Shown here: piece after piece, positions 1 to 5,222 of the stretch
Layout: the number at the start of each line of letters is the position of its first letter
Position numbering within the stretch: the first letter of the stretch is position 1
Assembly (NCBI GenBank): GCA_903834645.1
Contig: CAILKA010000377.1
Span: 1 to 6,621 of the forward strand
DNA length: 6,621 bases
Origin: an uncultured beta proteobacterium
GTDB taxonomy: Bacteria > Pseudomonadota > Gammaproteobacteria > Burkholderiales > Burkholderiaceae_C
Reading direction: 5' to 3'
Notes under the pieces: model-generated
The model's database searches: none
Seen by the model: only the letters and a program-made list of their open reading frames with translations
What the model was told of the DNA's origin: nothing
Position numbers and translations under genes: made by a program

Positions 1-11
1 GCGTCCGGACC

Positions 12-80
12 TGTGGGGACGGGCGATTATCCACCGCTTTTGCACCTTGTATCCACCGGTTCCCCGCAGGGTTGTGCACC
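12..80 (+). promoter_or_regulatory. Phased array of DnaA-box-like 9-mers (possible origin edge)
   Basis: Compared with the DnaA box TTATCCACA, same-strand 9-mers begin at 27 (TTATCCACC, 8/9), 38 (TTTTGCACC, 6/9), 49 (GTATCCACC, 7/9), 60 (TTCCCCGCA, 6/9) and 72 (TTGTGCACC, 6/9). The spacings are 11, 11, 11 and 12 bases. One inverted match (GTCCCCACA, 6/9) lies at 12-20. About one helical turn between same-facing weak boxes next to a strong one is the arrangement known for DnaA filaments in oriC. No AT-rich unwinding element or dnaA gene is visible because the window ends here. It could instead be a DnaA titration or regulatory site, or chance in a short stretch. Confidence 0.4.
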
Positions 81-95
81 GCGCGAGGCGCGCCT

Positions 96-620
96 TCAGG
101 GGTAGACGACCGTCACCGAGAAGGTGCCTTGGTAGGTGCCGGGCAAGGGGCTGCGGGTGAAGTGCAGCGTGCCGCCAATGGCGACGGTGAGGGCCGAACC
201 CGGCCCCGTGGACTTGAGGGCTGGCTGGCTCGTCAGGGCCGAGATCCGCATCGACTCACCCCCATGCAAGGCCGACACGAGGAAGTGGTCGGGCAGCAAC
301 ACGGAGAAGACCAGGTTGGGCTGGGAGCTGCGCACGAGCAGCTGCGCCGGCGAGCCGTGATCCGGGTTGACAAGGTAGACCGCCCCAAGCGCCGAGCGAC
401 CGCCCAGCGGGTGCAGGGTGACAGACCCCGAGCCCAGGACGGCCACGGTGCCAAATCCCAGCGGAGACAGCGGGGTCAGGGAATCGATCGGTGAGGCGGC
501 GTGCGCACCGGTGCAGACAGCCCAGACCCACCAGGCAGCCGCCCAGCCCCGCCTGCGCGTGGACGGTACGGCTGGCCTGGATCGATCGTCGAAGGCTCGT
601 GCAGGGAATCCCGATGTCAA
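96..620 (-). CDS. Divergent DUF4402-like secreted protein
   Basis: Probable exported structural protein of 174 residues. An Arg-rich n-region (residues 8-25) is followed by a Trp/Ala-rich hydrophobic core and a likely signal peptidase site after Ala41 (GAHA/AS). The mature part follows the DUF4402 plan: LGFGT near residue 54, GGRSALGAV near 73, a central beta-rich segment, VAIGGTL near 146 and the terminal GTYQGTFSVTVVYP. It is much further from the three clear paralogs upstream than they are from each other. The start is TTG at 618-620, sharing the bases TTGA with the stop of the preceding gene. No ATG, GTG or other TTG is available before the signal peptide, and no good Shine-Dalgarno is seen, so translation is probably coupled. 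A weak hairpin (GCGCG/CGCGC, 81-93) follows. The function is unknown; a minor or terminal subunit of a fimbria-like fibre is a guess. Confidence 0.75.
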   Translation of the reverse strand: MTSGFPARAFDDRSRPAVPSTRRRGWAAAWWVWAVCTGAHAASPIDSLTPLSPLGFGTVAVLGSGSVTLHPLGGRSALGAVYLVNPDHGSPAQLLVRSSQPNLVFSVLLPDHFLVSALHGGESMRISALTSQPALKSTGPGSALTVAIGGTLHFTRSPLPGTYQGTFSVTVVYP

Positions 621-1240
621 TTGAACACGACAGTGATCACGAGGCGCCCGTCACCGATTCCCTCCCGGGAGGCCATGACGACCGAGCGCCCCGAGTGACC
701 GTCATGCACGCGGATCATCGCACGGGCCGGCGCGGGCGCGCCCGCCGCAGGGCTGGCGAGGCGTCCCTCGGCTGACGCCAGGGCTGCCGGGCCAGCCGCC
801 GCCACGAGATAGGACTGCACCACCCCGTTCGAACCGGTGGGCTCCAGCAGCGGTGGCAGGTCCACGCGATCGGTGGTGGGGGCCGTCTGCCCTGGAGCCG
901 GCTCGGAAGCCGGGGCGCTGTCAGTCACCGGCGTGGCCGAAACCGAAATCGTGCCCGTGGAAGACGATTCCGTGCCTGTCGCAGGCGTCAGGCTGGCCGT
1001 GCGGCCCAGGGAAGCCGTGCCGAAAGGAGACGGCGCAGCCGACTCCATCATCGTTGCCACGAGCGGGCCGAAGCGGGCCGGCATCGGGACCACCTCGGCG
1101 GTGGCCCGCACGGGCTCAACCCAGACGGAGCGCACGGACTGGGCCGCGACCGGGAGCACGAAGCCCAGGCTGACCAGAACGGCCAACCTGCCCCATCCCA
1201 CTCCTCCACCAGGCGTCCCGGCCTGCCGGAACGAACGCAT
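617..1240 (-). CDS. Secreted Pro/Ala/Ser/Thr-rich protein, possible degenerate DUF4402 relative
   Basis: A 207-residue protein that I do not recognise as a named family. ATG at 1238-1240 has a strong Shine-Dalgarno (GGAGG, 1246-1250) five bases away. A signal peptide is clear (hydrophobic residues 19-33, cleavage likely after Ala33, VAA/QS). The early mature part has VRATAEVV (44-51), resembling the VNASATVV of the neighbouring DUF4402 proteins. Residues 65-175 are low complexity, rich in Ala, Pro, Ser and Thr, with stretches such as TDSAPASEPAPGQTAPTT. The C terminus GDGRLVITVVFN matches the closing beta-strand pattern of the siblings (SFTVTLSYN). Its stop overlaps the TTG start of the next gene by four bases, so the two are probably made together. 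It may be a DUF4402 domain that has diverged beyond easy recognition, or an unrelated stalk or linker protein with a convergent C-terminal strand. Confidence 0.7.
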   Translation of the reverse strand: MRSFRQAGTPGGGVGWGRLAVLVSLGFVLPVAAQSVRSVWVEPVRATAEVVPMPARFGPLVATMMESAAPSPFGTASLGRTASLTPATGTESSSTGTISVSATPVTDSAPASEPAPGQTAPTTDRVDLPPLLEPTGSNGVVQSYLVAAAGPAALASAEGRLASPAAGAPAPARAMIRVHDGHSGRSVVMASREGIGDGRLVITVVFN

Positions 1241-1299
1241 ACAGGCCTCCGGCGACTCCTTCCCGGAGCCACGAAAGCCTGTATTGGAACCTAGTCGAG

Positions 1300-1325
1300 G
1301 TCACGCCGGGGTGCCGGCGCGTGAC
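1300..1325 (-). terminator. GC-rich hairpin downstream of the 1336-1887 gene
   Basis: GTCACGCCGG (1300-1309) pairs with CCGGCGCGTGAC (1314-1325) through a CCGG core, allowing a two-base bulge. It lies ten bases past the stop of the DUF4402 gene, in the 95-base spacer before the next gene. There is no clear U-tract, so it is either a weak terminator or a 3' mRNA stabiliser that lets some transcription reach the next two genes. The core CGCCGGGGTGCCGGCG is almost identical to that of the hairpin after the paralog at 2130. Confidence 0.4.
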
Positions 1326-1335
1326 ACAGCGCGTG

Positions 1336-1887
1336 TCAGTTGTAACTCAGTGTGACGGTGAAACTCCCTGCATAGGTGGCTATCGGCTGATTTGCGGAAA
1401 CACTGAGGGTACCCCCGACACCAAATGATCCGGAGCCCGCAGAATTCAGGCTTCCCTGTGCTCCAGTGAGCGTGGAGGTGAACGATCCGAGATTCATGGT
1501 GGCGCCACCGCTGGTGGCGGTCAGGGTGACGGAGCCGGGAAACGAAACCGTGTAGCTCGTGGCGGGTGTTCCGGATAGGGTCACGGTACCCTGGGAACCC
1601 CCCGCGGTACTGACGAGCGTGACGCCGCCCGTGGCACTGCGGTTTCCGGTGGCGCTCATCACGACGGTACCGGCCGTGCCGCCCGCGGCAAATGTCCCGA
1701 AACTCAATTCACTGGTGGAGGCCACCGACAGGATGCGCACCACGCTGGCTGAGGAATTCACATTGCCGTTGGCAGTGAATTGAGCCAGAGCAGGCGCGCA
1801 CAGAACCGAAAGGCCCAGACCGACGAACCCGGCGCGCCAACTCGGCGTAGAGCGAGCCGCAAACCCGGCAGCAGGCTGGATAGACAT
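1336..1887 (-). CDS. DUF4402 domain secreted protein (paralog 3)
   Basis: Exported, probably surface-structural protein of 183 residues. ATG at 1885-1887 is preceded by GGGGAA (1893-1898), five bases away. The signal peptide ends at Ala35 (PALA/QF). The mature region shows the DUF4402 plan in order: NSSASVV (44-50), SELSFGTFAAGG (59-70), GNRSATGGVTL (81-91), TPATSYTVSFP (107-117), MNLGSFTSTL (131-140), GSFGVGGTLSVSANQ (153-167) and a C-terminal strand TYAGSFTVTLSYN. The mature protein has no cysteine, is rich in Ser, Thr, Gly and Ala, and alternates hydrophobic and polar residues as expected for an all-beta fold. It is very close to the product of 2130-2681, with the same length, the same predicted cleavage position and a shared FGTFAAG and GNRSATGGVT. 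From memory, DUF4402 genes often lie near fimbrial chaperone/usher genes; none is in this window. The exact role is unknown. Confidence 0.88.
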   Translation of the reverse strand: MSIQPAAGFAARSTPSWRAGFVGLGLSVLCAPALAQFTANGNVNSSASVVRILSVASTSELSFGTFAAGGTAGTVVMSATGNRSATGGVTLVSTAGGSQGTVTLSGTPATSYTVSFPGSVTLTATSGGATMNLGSFTSTLTGAQGSLNSAGSGSFGVGGTLSVSANQPIATYAGSFTVTLSYN

Positions 1888-2085
1888 GGAAATTCCCCGA
1901 ACTCCTGAGGCGCCAGATGGCTAGAAGCACCGAGCGGGCCGATGCTTCGGGCCGCACAACGCCCGTTGCGCTGACAGTCCGGGCATGATGGCCCGGCGCA
2001 CAGCGAACTAAAGCAGGAAGAACAGTCCGAAACCCGATCAGCTTTTGCCTTGCTCGGGCGAAATCCATGTGCCGGCCCGCCCAAC

Positions 2086-2110
2086 GCCTCGCCGGGATGC
2101 CGGCGAAGGC
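2086..2110 (-). terminator. GC-rich hairpin downstream of the 2130-2681 gene
   Basis: GCCTCGCCGG (2086-2095) and CCGGCGAAGGC (2100-2110) form a stem with a GATG loop and one bulged A. It begins about 20 bases past the stop of the DUF4402 gene at 2130. There is no U-tract. The core CGCCGGGATGCCGGCG differs at one base from the hairpin core after the next paralog (near 1305), so the tail was probably duplicated along with the gene. Confidence 0.4.
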
Positions 2111-2129
2111 CAGGGACTGGCGCGTTGTC

Positions 2130-2681
2130 TCAGTTGTAGTTCAGGGTAACGGTGAAGTTTCCGGAATAGGTGCCAATCGCCTGATTGGCATTGACGGTGA
2201 GCGTGCCGCCAATTCCGAAGGAACCATTGCCGCTGGTATTGAGGCTGCCCTGGGAGCCGGTGAGCGTCGTCGAGAAGCTGCCCAGGCTCATGGTGGCGCT
2301 GCCCGTGGCAGCCGCGAGTTGCACGGACGTGGGCAACGAGACGCTGAAGCTGGTGCCCGGCGTGCCCGCCAGGTTCACCGTGGCGTGGCTGCCCGGGCTG
2401 GTGGCCACCGGCGTGACGCCGCCCGTGGCGCTGCGGTTGCCCGTAGCGGTCATCGTCAGCGTGCCGGCAGCGTTGCCGGCCGCGAACGTGCCGAAACTCA
2501 GTTCGGTGGTGGATGTCACGGCCAGGGTACGAACCACGGTGGCCGATGCATTCACATCGGCACTCGTCGAATACTGGGCCCACGCCTGGGGTGCGCCGAC
2601 GGCCAATGCCAGAACCGAAACCGAGCGAGGCACGCTTGAGAAGGTGATCGTGCGCACCTTCATTCCACCCACTTGTCCCAT
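2130..2681 (-). CDS. DUF4402 domain secreted protein (paralog 2)
   Basis: Exported DUF4402-type protein of 183 residues. The chosen ATG (2679-2681) has a good Shine-Dalgarno, GAGGGG at 2688-2693, six bases away. An internal ATG at residue 7 is possible but its GGTGG-like site is too close. Signal peptide residues 1-35 end in AWA/QY. Mature motifs are ADVNASATVVRTLAVTST (41-58), ELSFGTFAAG (60-69), GNRSATGGVTPV (81-92), GTPGTSFSVSLPTSVQL (106-122), SMSLGSFSTTL, NGSFGIGGTLTVNANQ and the closing GTYSGNFTVTLNYN. No cysteine occurs in the mature part. It matches the gene at 1336 closely at DNA level too: the 19-mer GCGTGACGCCGCCCGTGGC is identical in both (2411-2429 and 1617-1635). Upstream lies a 912-base gene-free stretch, so it probably has its own promoter there. 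Role: a likely subunit of a surface polymer or matrix (inference). Confidence 0.88.
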   Translation of the reverse strand: MGQVGGMKVRTITFSSVPRSVSVLALAVGAPQAWAQYSTSADVNASATVVRTLAVTSTTELSFGTFAAGNAAGTLTMTATGNRSATGGVTPVATSPGSHATVNLAGTPGTSFSVSLPTSVQLAAATGSATMSLGSFSTTLTGSQGSLNTSGNGSFGIGGTLTVNANQAIGTYSGNFTVTLNYN

Positions 2682-2910
2682 GCCAATCCCCTCGTCGAAA
2701 GACTGCGATAAATCCCGCTGCTGGCTTGGCCGCGTTTCGCAACGCTCCTGCGGCCCGCCGCACGAACCCCTGGAAAAACCGGGAGGGGGAGTTTAGGCGC
2801 GCCGATCTGTGAAAGAGTAGGCAATAACCCCAGGATTTCCTCGGCCGGGTTGCTTGACAGGATCCATGAGCACTGATAGGAGAACAGATGAGCTGACCCG
2901 CCCGGAAACT

Positions 2911-2941
2911 GGAAAATTTGCCTGTCGCAGGCGAATTTTCC
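2911..2941. repeat. Near-perfect 14-bp inverted repeat with 3-base loop
   Basis: GGAAAATTTGCCTG (2911-2924), loop TCG, CAGGCGAATTTTCC (2928-2941). One position is T opposite G, so it still pairs in RNA. AT-rich outer arms and a GC inner stem in GC-rich surroundings suggest a selected element: an operator-like dyad, a terminator, or a mobile-repeat remnant. It sits about 230 bases upstream of the start of the 2130-2681 gene. Confidence 0.6.
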
Positions 2942-3470
2942 GGGCCCCATTGAACGACGTTTCCAGGAGGCCTGGCCACGGCCCCCGCAGTACTCCCCAG
3001 AGGCCAGCCCGGACGGGTATGCGGGAACCCGCAGCGCGAATCCCGGGTCGCGGAAAACCGCCTTGTGGCAAGCGTTCTCGAGACGGCCCTCGCAAACCTT
3101 CCCGGACGACTGAAGCCGGCCGAGTGAAGCCTGGAATGGGGCGCAGCTTCCGAGGAATCTTCCGAGGGAAGCGGGACATGCAGCCGGTTCTTGCCTGGAG
3201 GCTGCTCAGAACGATCCAGGGTGAGCGGCCGGCAGTTTCCCAGGCTTTCTCGCCACCTGCCGCACCGCGCTGGAGCGCAGGTCTGAGGGGAAACGATCCG
3301 GGATTGAACCGCCCCACGAGCAAAGGTACCGGATGGCCGGTTGCGCCACGCCGGGTGGGTGGCCACAAAGGCCGTCAGGCGCCGGCGCAAACGCCTCGGC
3401 CCATAAATCCTTGACGGCCCCGCCGGATAAGCCGGAGCGATATGTCGGATACCGCTGTGCACGGAAGAAT

Positions 3471-3510
3471 CCCCCTCGAAGCGTTGCATTGAAGCAACGC
3501 TTCGAGGGGG
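3471..3510 (-). terminator. Perfect 17-bp hairpin, probable transcription terminator
   Basis: CCCCCTCGAAGCGTTGC (3471-3487) and GCAACGCTTCGAGGGGG (3494-3510) pair without mismatch around a six-base loop (ATTGAA). It lies about 85 bases past the stop of the minus-strand DUF4402 gene at 3594. On the minus strand it is followed by ATTCTTCC, a weak U-containing tail; on the plus strand by TTGCCC. It is by far the strongest hairpin in the window. It would end transcription of the first DUF4402 gene and isolate the downstream ones, or act from both sides. Confidence 0.65.
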
Positions 3511-3593
3511 TTGCCCTGTCTGGCAGTCAGGAAGGTGTCGGTCCCGCACCACAACTCGACACCCCGCGGCAGACCTTCCTGCCGCCTTTCAGG

Positions 3594-4124
3594 TCAGTTC
3601 CAGCTGATCGTGACGGGCACGATGCCGGAGTAGCTGGCCACAGCCTGGTTCGCCCCCACGGCGAGCGTGCCGCCGATGTTGAAGCTGCCGTTGCCCGTGC
3701 CGCCCAGCGCGCCGGCGCTGCCCGTCAGATTGGTCGTCAGGCTCGAGAGCGTCATCGTCTGCCCACCGCCGCCAGCCGACGCCAGGGTGACCGAGGTCGG
3801 CATCGTCACGGAGTACGCCAGCGCAGCCGATCCCACCAGGTTGACGGCGCCCGCCGAGCCGACGTTGGCCGTGAGCAGCGCCACGCCGCCCGTGGCCGAG
3901 CGCGCACCATCCGGTGCAATGACGACCGTGCCCGCGGTGCCGCTGGGTGCCAGCGTGCCGAAGCTCAAGCCGGAGGTGGAGGTGACGGCCAGCGTGCGCA
4001 CGAGCGTGGCGCTGGCGCTGACGTCGGCCGTTACCGAATCGGCCAGCGCCCCACCGCTGAGAGCGGCCAGCGCGACCCCCAACCAGGCCAGGCGAGCAGG
4101 CGAGCGAGCATTTTGGAAACCCAT
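3594..4124 (-). CDS. DUF4402 domain secreted protein (paralog 1)
   Basis: Exported DUF4402-type protein of 176 residues from ATG at 4122-4124. A GTG eight codons upstream (4146-4148) is also in frame, but the ATG has AAAGGA five bases before it and gives a compact signal peptide: charged start, hydrophobic RLAWLGVALAALSGGALA, cleavage after Ala28 before DS. Mature motifs are TADVSASATLVRTLAVTST, GLSFGTLAPSGTAGTVVI, ARSATGGVALL, AYSVTMPTSVTLASAGGG, MTLSSLTTNLTG, NGSFNIGGTLAVGANQ and the terminal SYSGIVPVTISWN. There is no cysteine in the mature part. It is a clear paralog of the genes at 2130 and 1336 but more distant from them than they are from each other. It is first in the array, with a possible promoter at 4248-4277 and a strong hairpin after it, so it may be transcribed as a single gene. 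Function by family: probable surface or fimbria-like subunit. Confidence 0.87.
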   Translation of the reverse strand: MGFQNARSPARLAWLGVALAALSGGALADSVTADVSASATLVRTLAVTSTSGLSFGTLAPSGTAGTVVIAPDGARSATGGVALLTANVGSAGAVNLVGSAALAYSVTMPTSVTLASAGGGGQTMTLSSLTTNLTGSAGALGGTGNGSFNIGGTLAVGANQAVASYSGIVPVTISWN

Positions 4125-4129
4125 GATGG

Positions 4130-4135
4130 TCCTTT
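4130..4135 (-). promoter_or_regulatory. Ribosome binding site deciding the start at 4124
   Basis: AAAGGA on the minus strand, five bases before ATG 4122-4124. It favours this ATG over the in-frame GTG at 4146-4148, which would add eight residues (MQLDERTI) ahead of the signal peptide. Confidence 0.6.
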
Positions 4136-4247
4136 CATCAAGTTGCACGAGGTCAGGTCAGCGGGCCGTGGAGTCACGGTCACACCTGCCCTGTGCCACT
4201 TATTTCGGCCGGTCCGGGGCGGAACATGCGCCGATGAGGCGGCACAT

Positions 4248-4277
4248 TTCGTAACAGATTGCGCGATTTCCTTTCAA
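4248..4277 (-). promoter_or_regulatory. Possible sigma-70-type promoter for the first DUF4402 gene
   Basis: On the minus strand TTGAAA (4272-4277) is followed after 18 bases by TACGAA (4248-4253), with a TG two bases before the -10 hexamer (extended -10 type). It begins about 18 bases past the stop of the DUF429 gene and leaves a leader of about 115 bases before the ATG at 4124. The AT content here is higher than in the flanking DNA. The -10 match is weak (3 of 6). Confidence 0.3.
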
Positions 4278-4295
4278 TTGGCCGCGCGAGCCCGA

Positions 4296-5159
4296 TCAGG
4301 CGGTGACGATCCAGCCCTCCACGGGATCGACTTGCGTCGGCAGGCCGGCGGCCGGCCGCTGTACGGCCCAGGCTGCCTGCACGAGGCACAGCAGCGCGTC
4401 GAGCCGGTCGCCCGAGGCGTCATCGGCAATCCGGTCACGCAGGGCCGCGCGCATGGCCACCCTCAGCCCCAGGCGGGTGCGGCCGAGTTCCAGGCCGCCC
4501 AGCAGGTCCTTGCGGGCAATCAGCCGGTCGGCATCGACGCTGTTCTTGTAGGAGCGCGGGCCGATCAGTTCATGGGCGAGCAGGGCCGGGTAGCCCTCCA
4601 CGGCCACCCTCGAGGGGTCTCCCAGCCGCTGGCGCGGCAGGGTCACCCCGGCTTGCACGAGGCGCCACAGCCCCTCGAAGTACATGAAGCCCACTGGCAC
4701 GTAGCGGGTCTGCAGGGGGCTGGTCGATCGGATCGGCCCCAGCGCCAGGTCGGCGCTGCGATGCACCAGCCGCTGGCCGGGGGGGCGGGAGGCGGCCCAG
4801 CCATCGACCAGGGCCCGAAACCCCATGCGGGTGCCACAGCGTTGGCGGAGGCAGGCAATCACGGCGTCGGTATCGGCGCCCAGCTGCGCCTCCTGCACGA
4901 ACGCGCGCGGCAACCCGAAAGGAAAGTCGAAGGCCCCGAACCAGGGTCCGGGCCCGGCCAGCAGCGCCTCGAAGGCCTCCAGGGTCGGCAGCTCGTCTAT
5001 CCGCTCCAGCCGCACCACTCCTGCGGCCAGCCGCCCGTGCGCGACCGTGATCGGCTTGGTGCGGGAGGGTGCGCTGCTGAAGTCCACCCCGATGAGCGCC
5101 GGCAGCGGGCCGGCCGTCTCGGGTACGGGTGGCGGGTCGGCAGTGAAGGTGGTGGCCAA
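4296..5159 (-). CDS. DUF429 family protein, predicted RNase H-like nuclease
   Basis: Cytoplasmic protein of 287 residues without signal peptide or membrane segment. Residues 21-30 (ALIGVDFSSA), 73-84 (WFGAFDFPFGLP), 185-191 (VAVEGYP) and 248-258 (ASGDRLDALLC) are typical of DUF429 (PF04250), which is grouped with RNase H-fold predicted nucleases. The spaced acidic residues Asp26, Asp78, Glu188, Asp251 and Asp254 could form the metal-binding centre expected of that fold; activity and substrate are not established for the family. The start is TTG at 5157-5159, the only plausible in-frame start upstream of the conserved IGVDFSS. An ATG at 5165-5167 is out of frame, and no clear Shine-Dalgarno is visible. 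It is divergent from the asparaginase across 63 bases, and its stop is 171 bases before the first DUF4402 start. The long open frame continuing upstream of 5159 is only antisense to the asparaginase. Confidence 0.85.
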   Translation of the reverse strand: MATTFTADPPPVPETAGPLPALIGVDFSSAPSRTKPITVAHGRLAAGVVRLERIDELPTLEAFEALLAGPGPWFGAFDFPFGLPRAFVQEAQLGADTDAVIACLRQRCGTRMGFRALVDGWAASRPPGQRLVHRSADLALGPIRSTSPLQTRYVPVGFMYFEGLWRLVQAGVTLPRQRLGDPSRVAVEGYPALLAHELIGPRSYKNSVDADRLIARKDLLGGLELGRTRLGLRVAMRAALRDRIADDASGDRLDALLCLVQAAWAVQRPAAGLPTQVDPVEGWIVTA

Positions 5160-5222
5160 GCCGGCATTGTGCGGGGTGCACCGGCGGGGCCGCCTTGCAG
5201 GGCTCGGGATACAGTGCCGGCC
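5160..5222. promoter_or_regulatory. Divergent promoter region between DUF429 and asparaginase genes
   Basis: This 63-base spacer must hold both start signals. On the plus strand TACAGT (5210-5215) ends seven bases before the asparaginase ATG. On the minus strand CACAAT (5166-5171) ends six bases before the DUF429 TTG. Both match the -10 consensus at 4 of 6. Neither has a convincing -35, and neither gene has a clear Shine-Dalgarno, so leaderless or very short-leader transcripts are plausible. Confidence 0.3.

Larger units (their letters stand above)
2682..3593. other. Gene-free, inverted-repeat-rich intergenic region
   Basis: Open frames here read as Arg/Pro/Gly-rich shadow protein with no start signal or recognisable motif, so I call no gene. 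Inverted repeats are dense: 2911-2941 (14-bp stem), 3266-3278 (GCGCT-GG-AGCGC, competing with ACCTGC/GCAGGT at 3255-3282), TGCGGG-AA-CCCGCA near 3020-3033, CGCGA/TCGCG around CCCGGG near 3035-3052, GGCCGTCA/TGACGGCC (3370-3377 with 3412-3419), the perfect stem at 3471-3510, and GCGGCAG/CTGCCGC (3566-3585) just past the stop at 3594. A TTGACA hexamer at 2854-2859 (plus) has no good -10 and no gene after it. The part next to 2681 is probably the leader of the 2130-2681 gene. A structured RNA gene is possible but not shown. Confidence 0.5.

Noticed and set aside
86..95. Palindrome AGGCGCGCCT, similar to GGCGCGCC at 2796-2803
   Set aside because: Short GC palindromes of this kind are frequent by chance in such DNA, and no shared context was found.
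2854..2880. TTGACA -35 element on the plus strand
   Set aside because: No -10 hexamer at 16-18 bases (only GATAGG at about 15) and no plus-strand gene downstream.
3290..3360. A functional tRNA gene
   Set aside because: D-arm-like and T-arm-like strings exist, but no acceptor stem, anticodon stem or five-pair T-stem can be drawn.
2793..3414. Two opposed open frames of 186-191 codons in the spacer
   Set aside because: Both are Arg/Pro/Gly-rich without domain, signal peptide or convincing ribosome binding site. Open frames of this size are expected by chance at this GC content.
2038..3552. 504-codon minus-strand open frame
   Set aside because: It overlaps the DUF4402 gene at 2130 in another frame. 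It is His/Arg/Gln-rich and repetitive only because it shadows that gene, then runs through the spacer without motifs.
3333..5222. Long plus-strand open frame upstream of and in frame with the asparaginase (975 codons in total)
   Set aside because: It crosses non-coding spacer and is antisense to two recognised genes. Its composition (Arg/Gln/Gly/His-rich) is that of a GC-rich shadow frame, and the asparaginase family starts at 5223.
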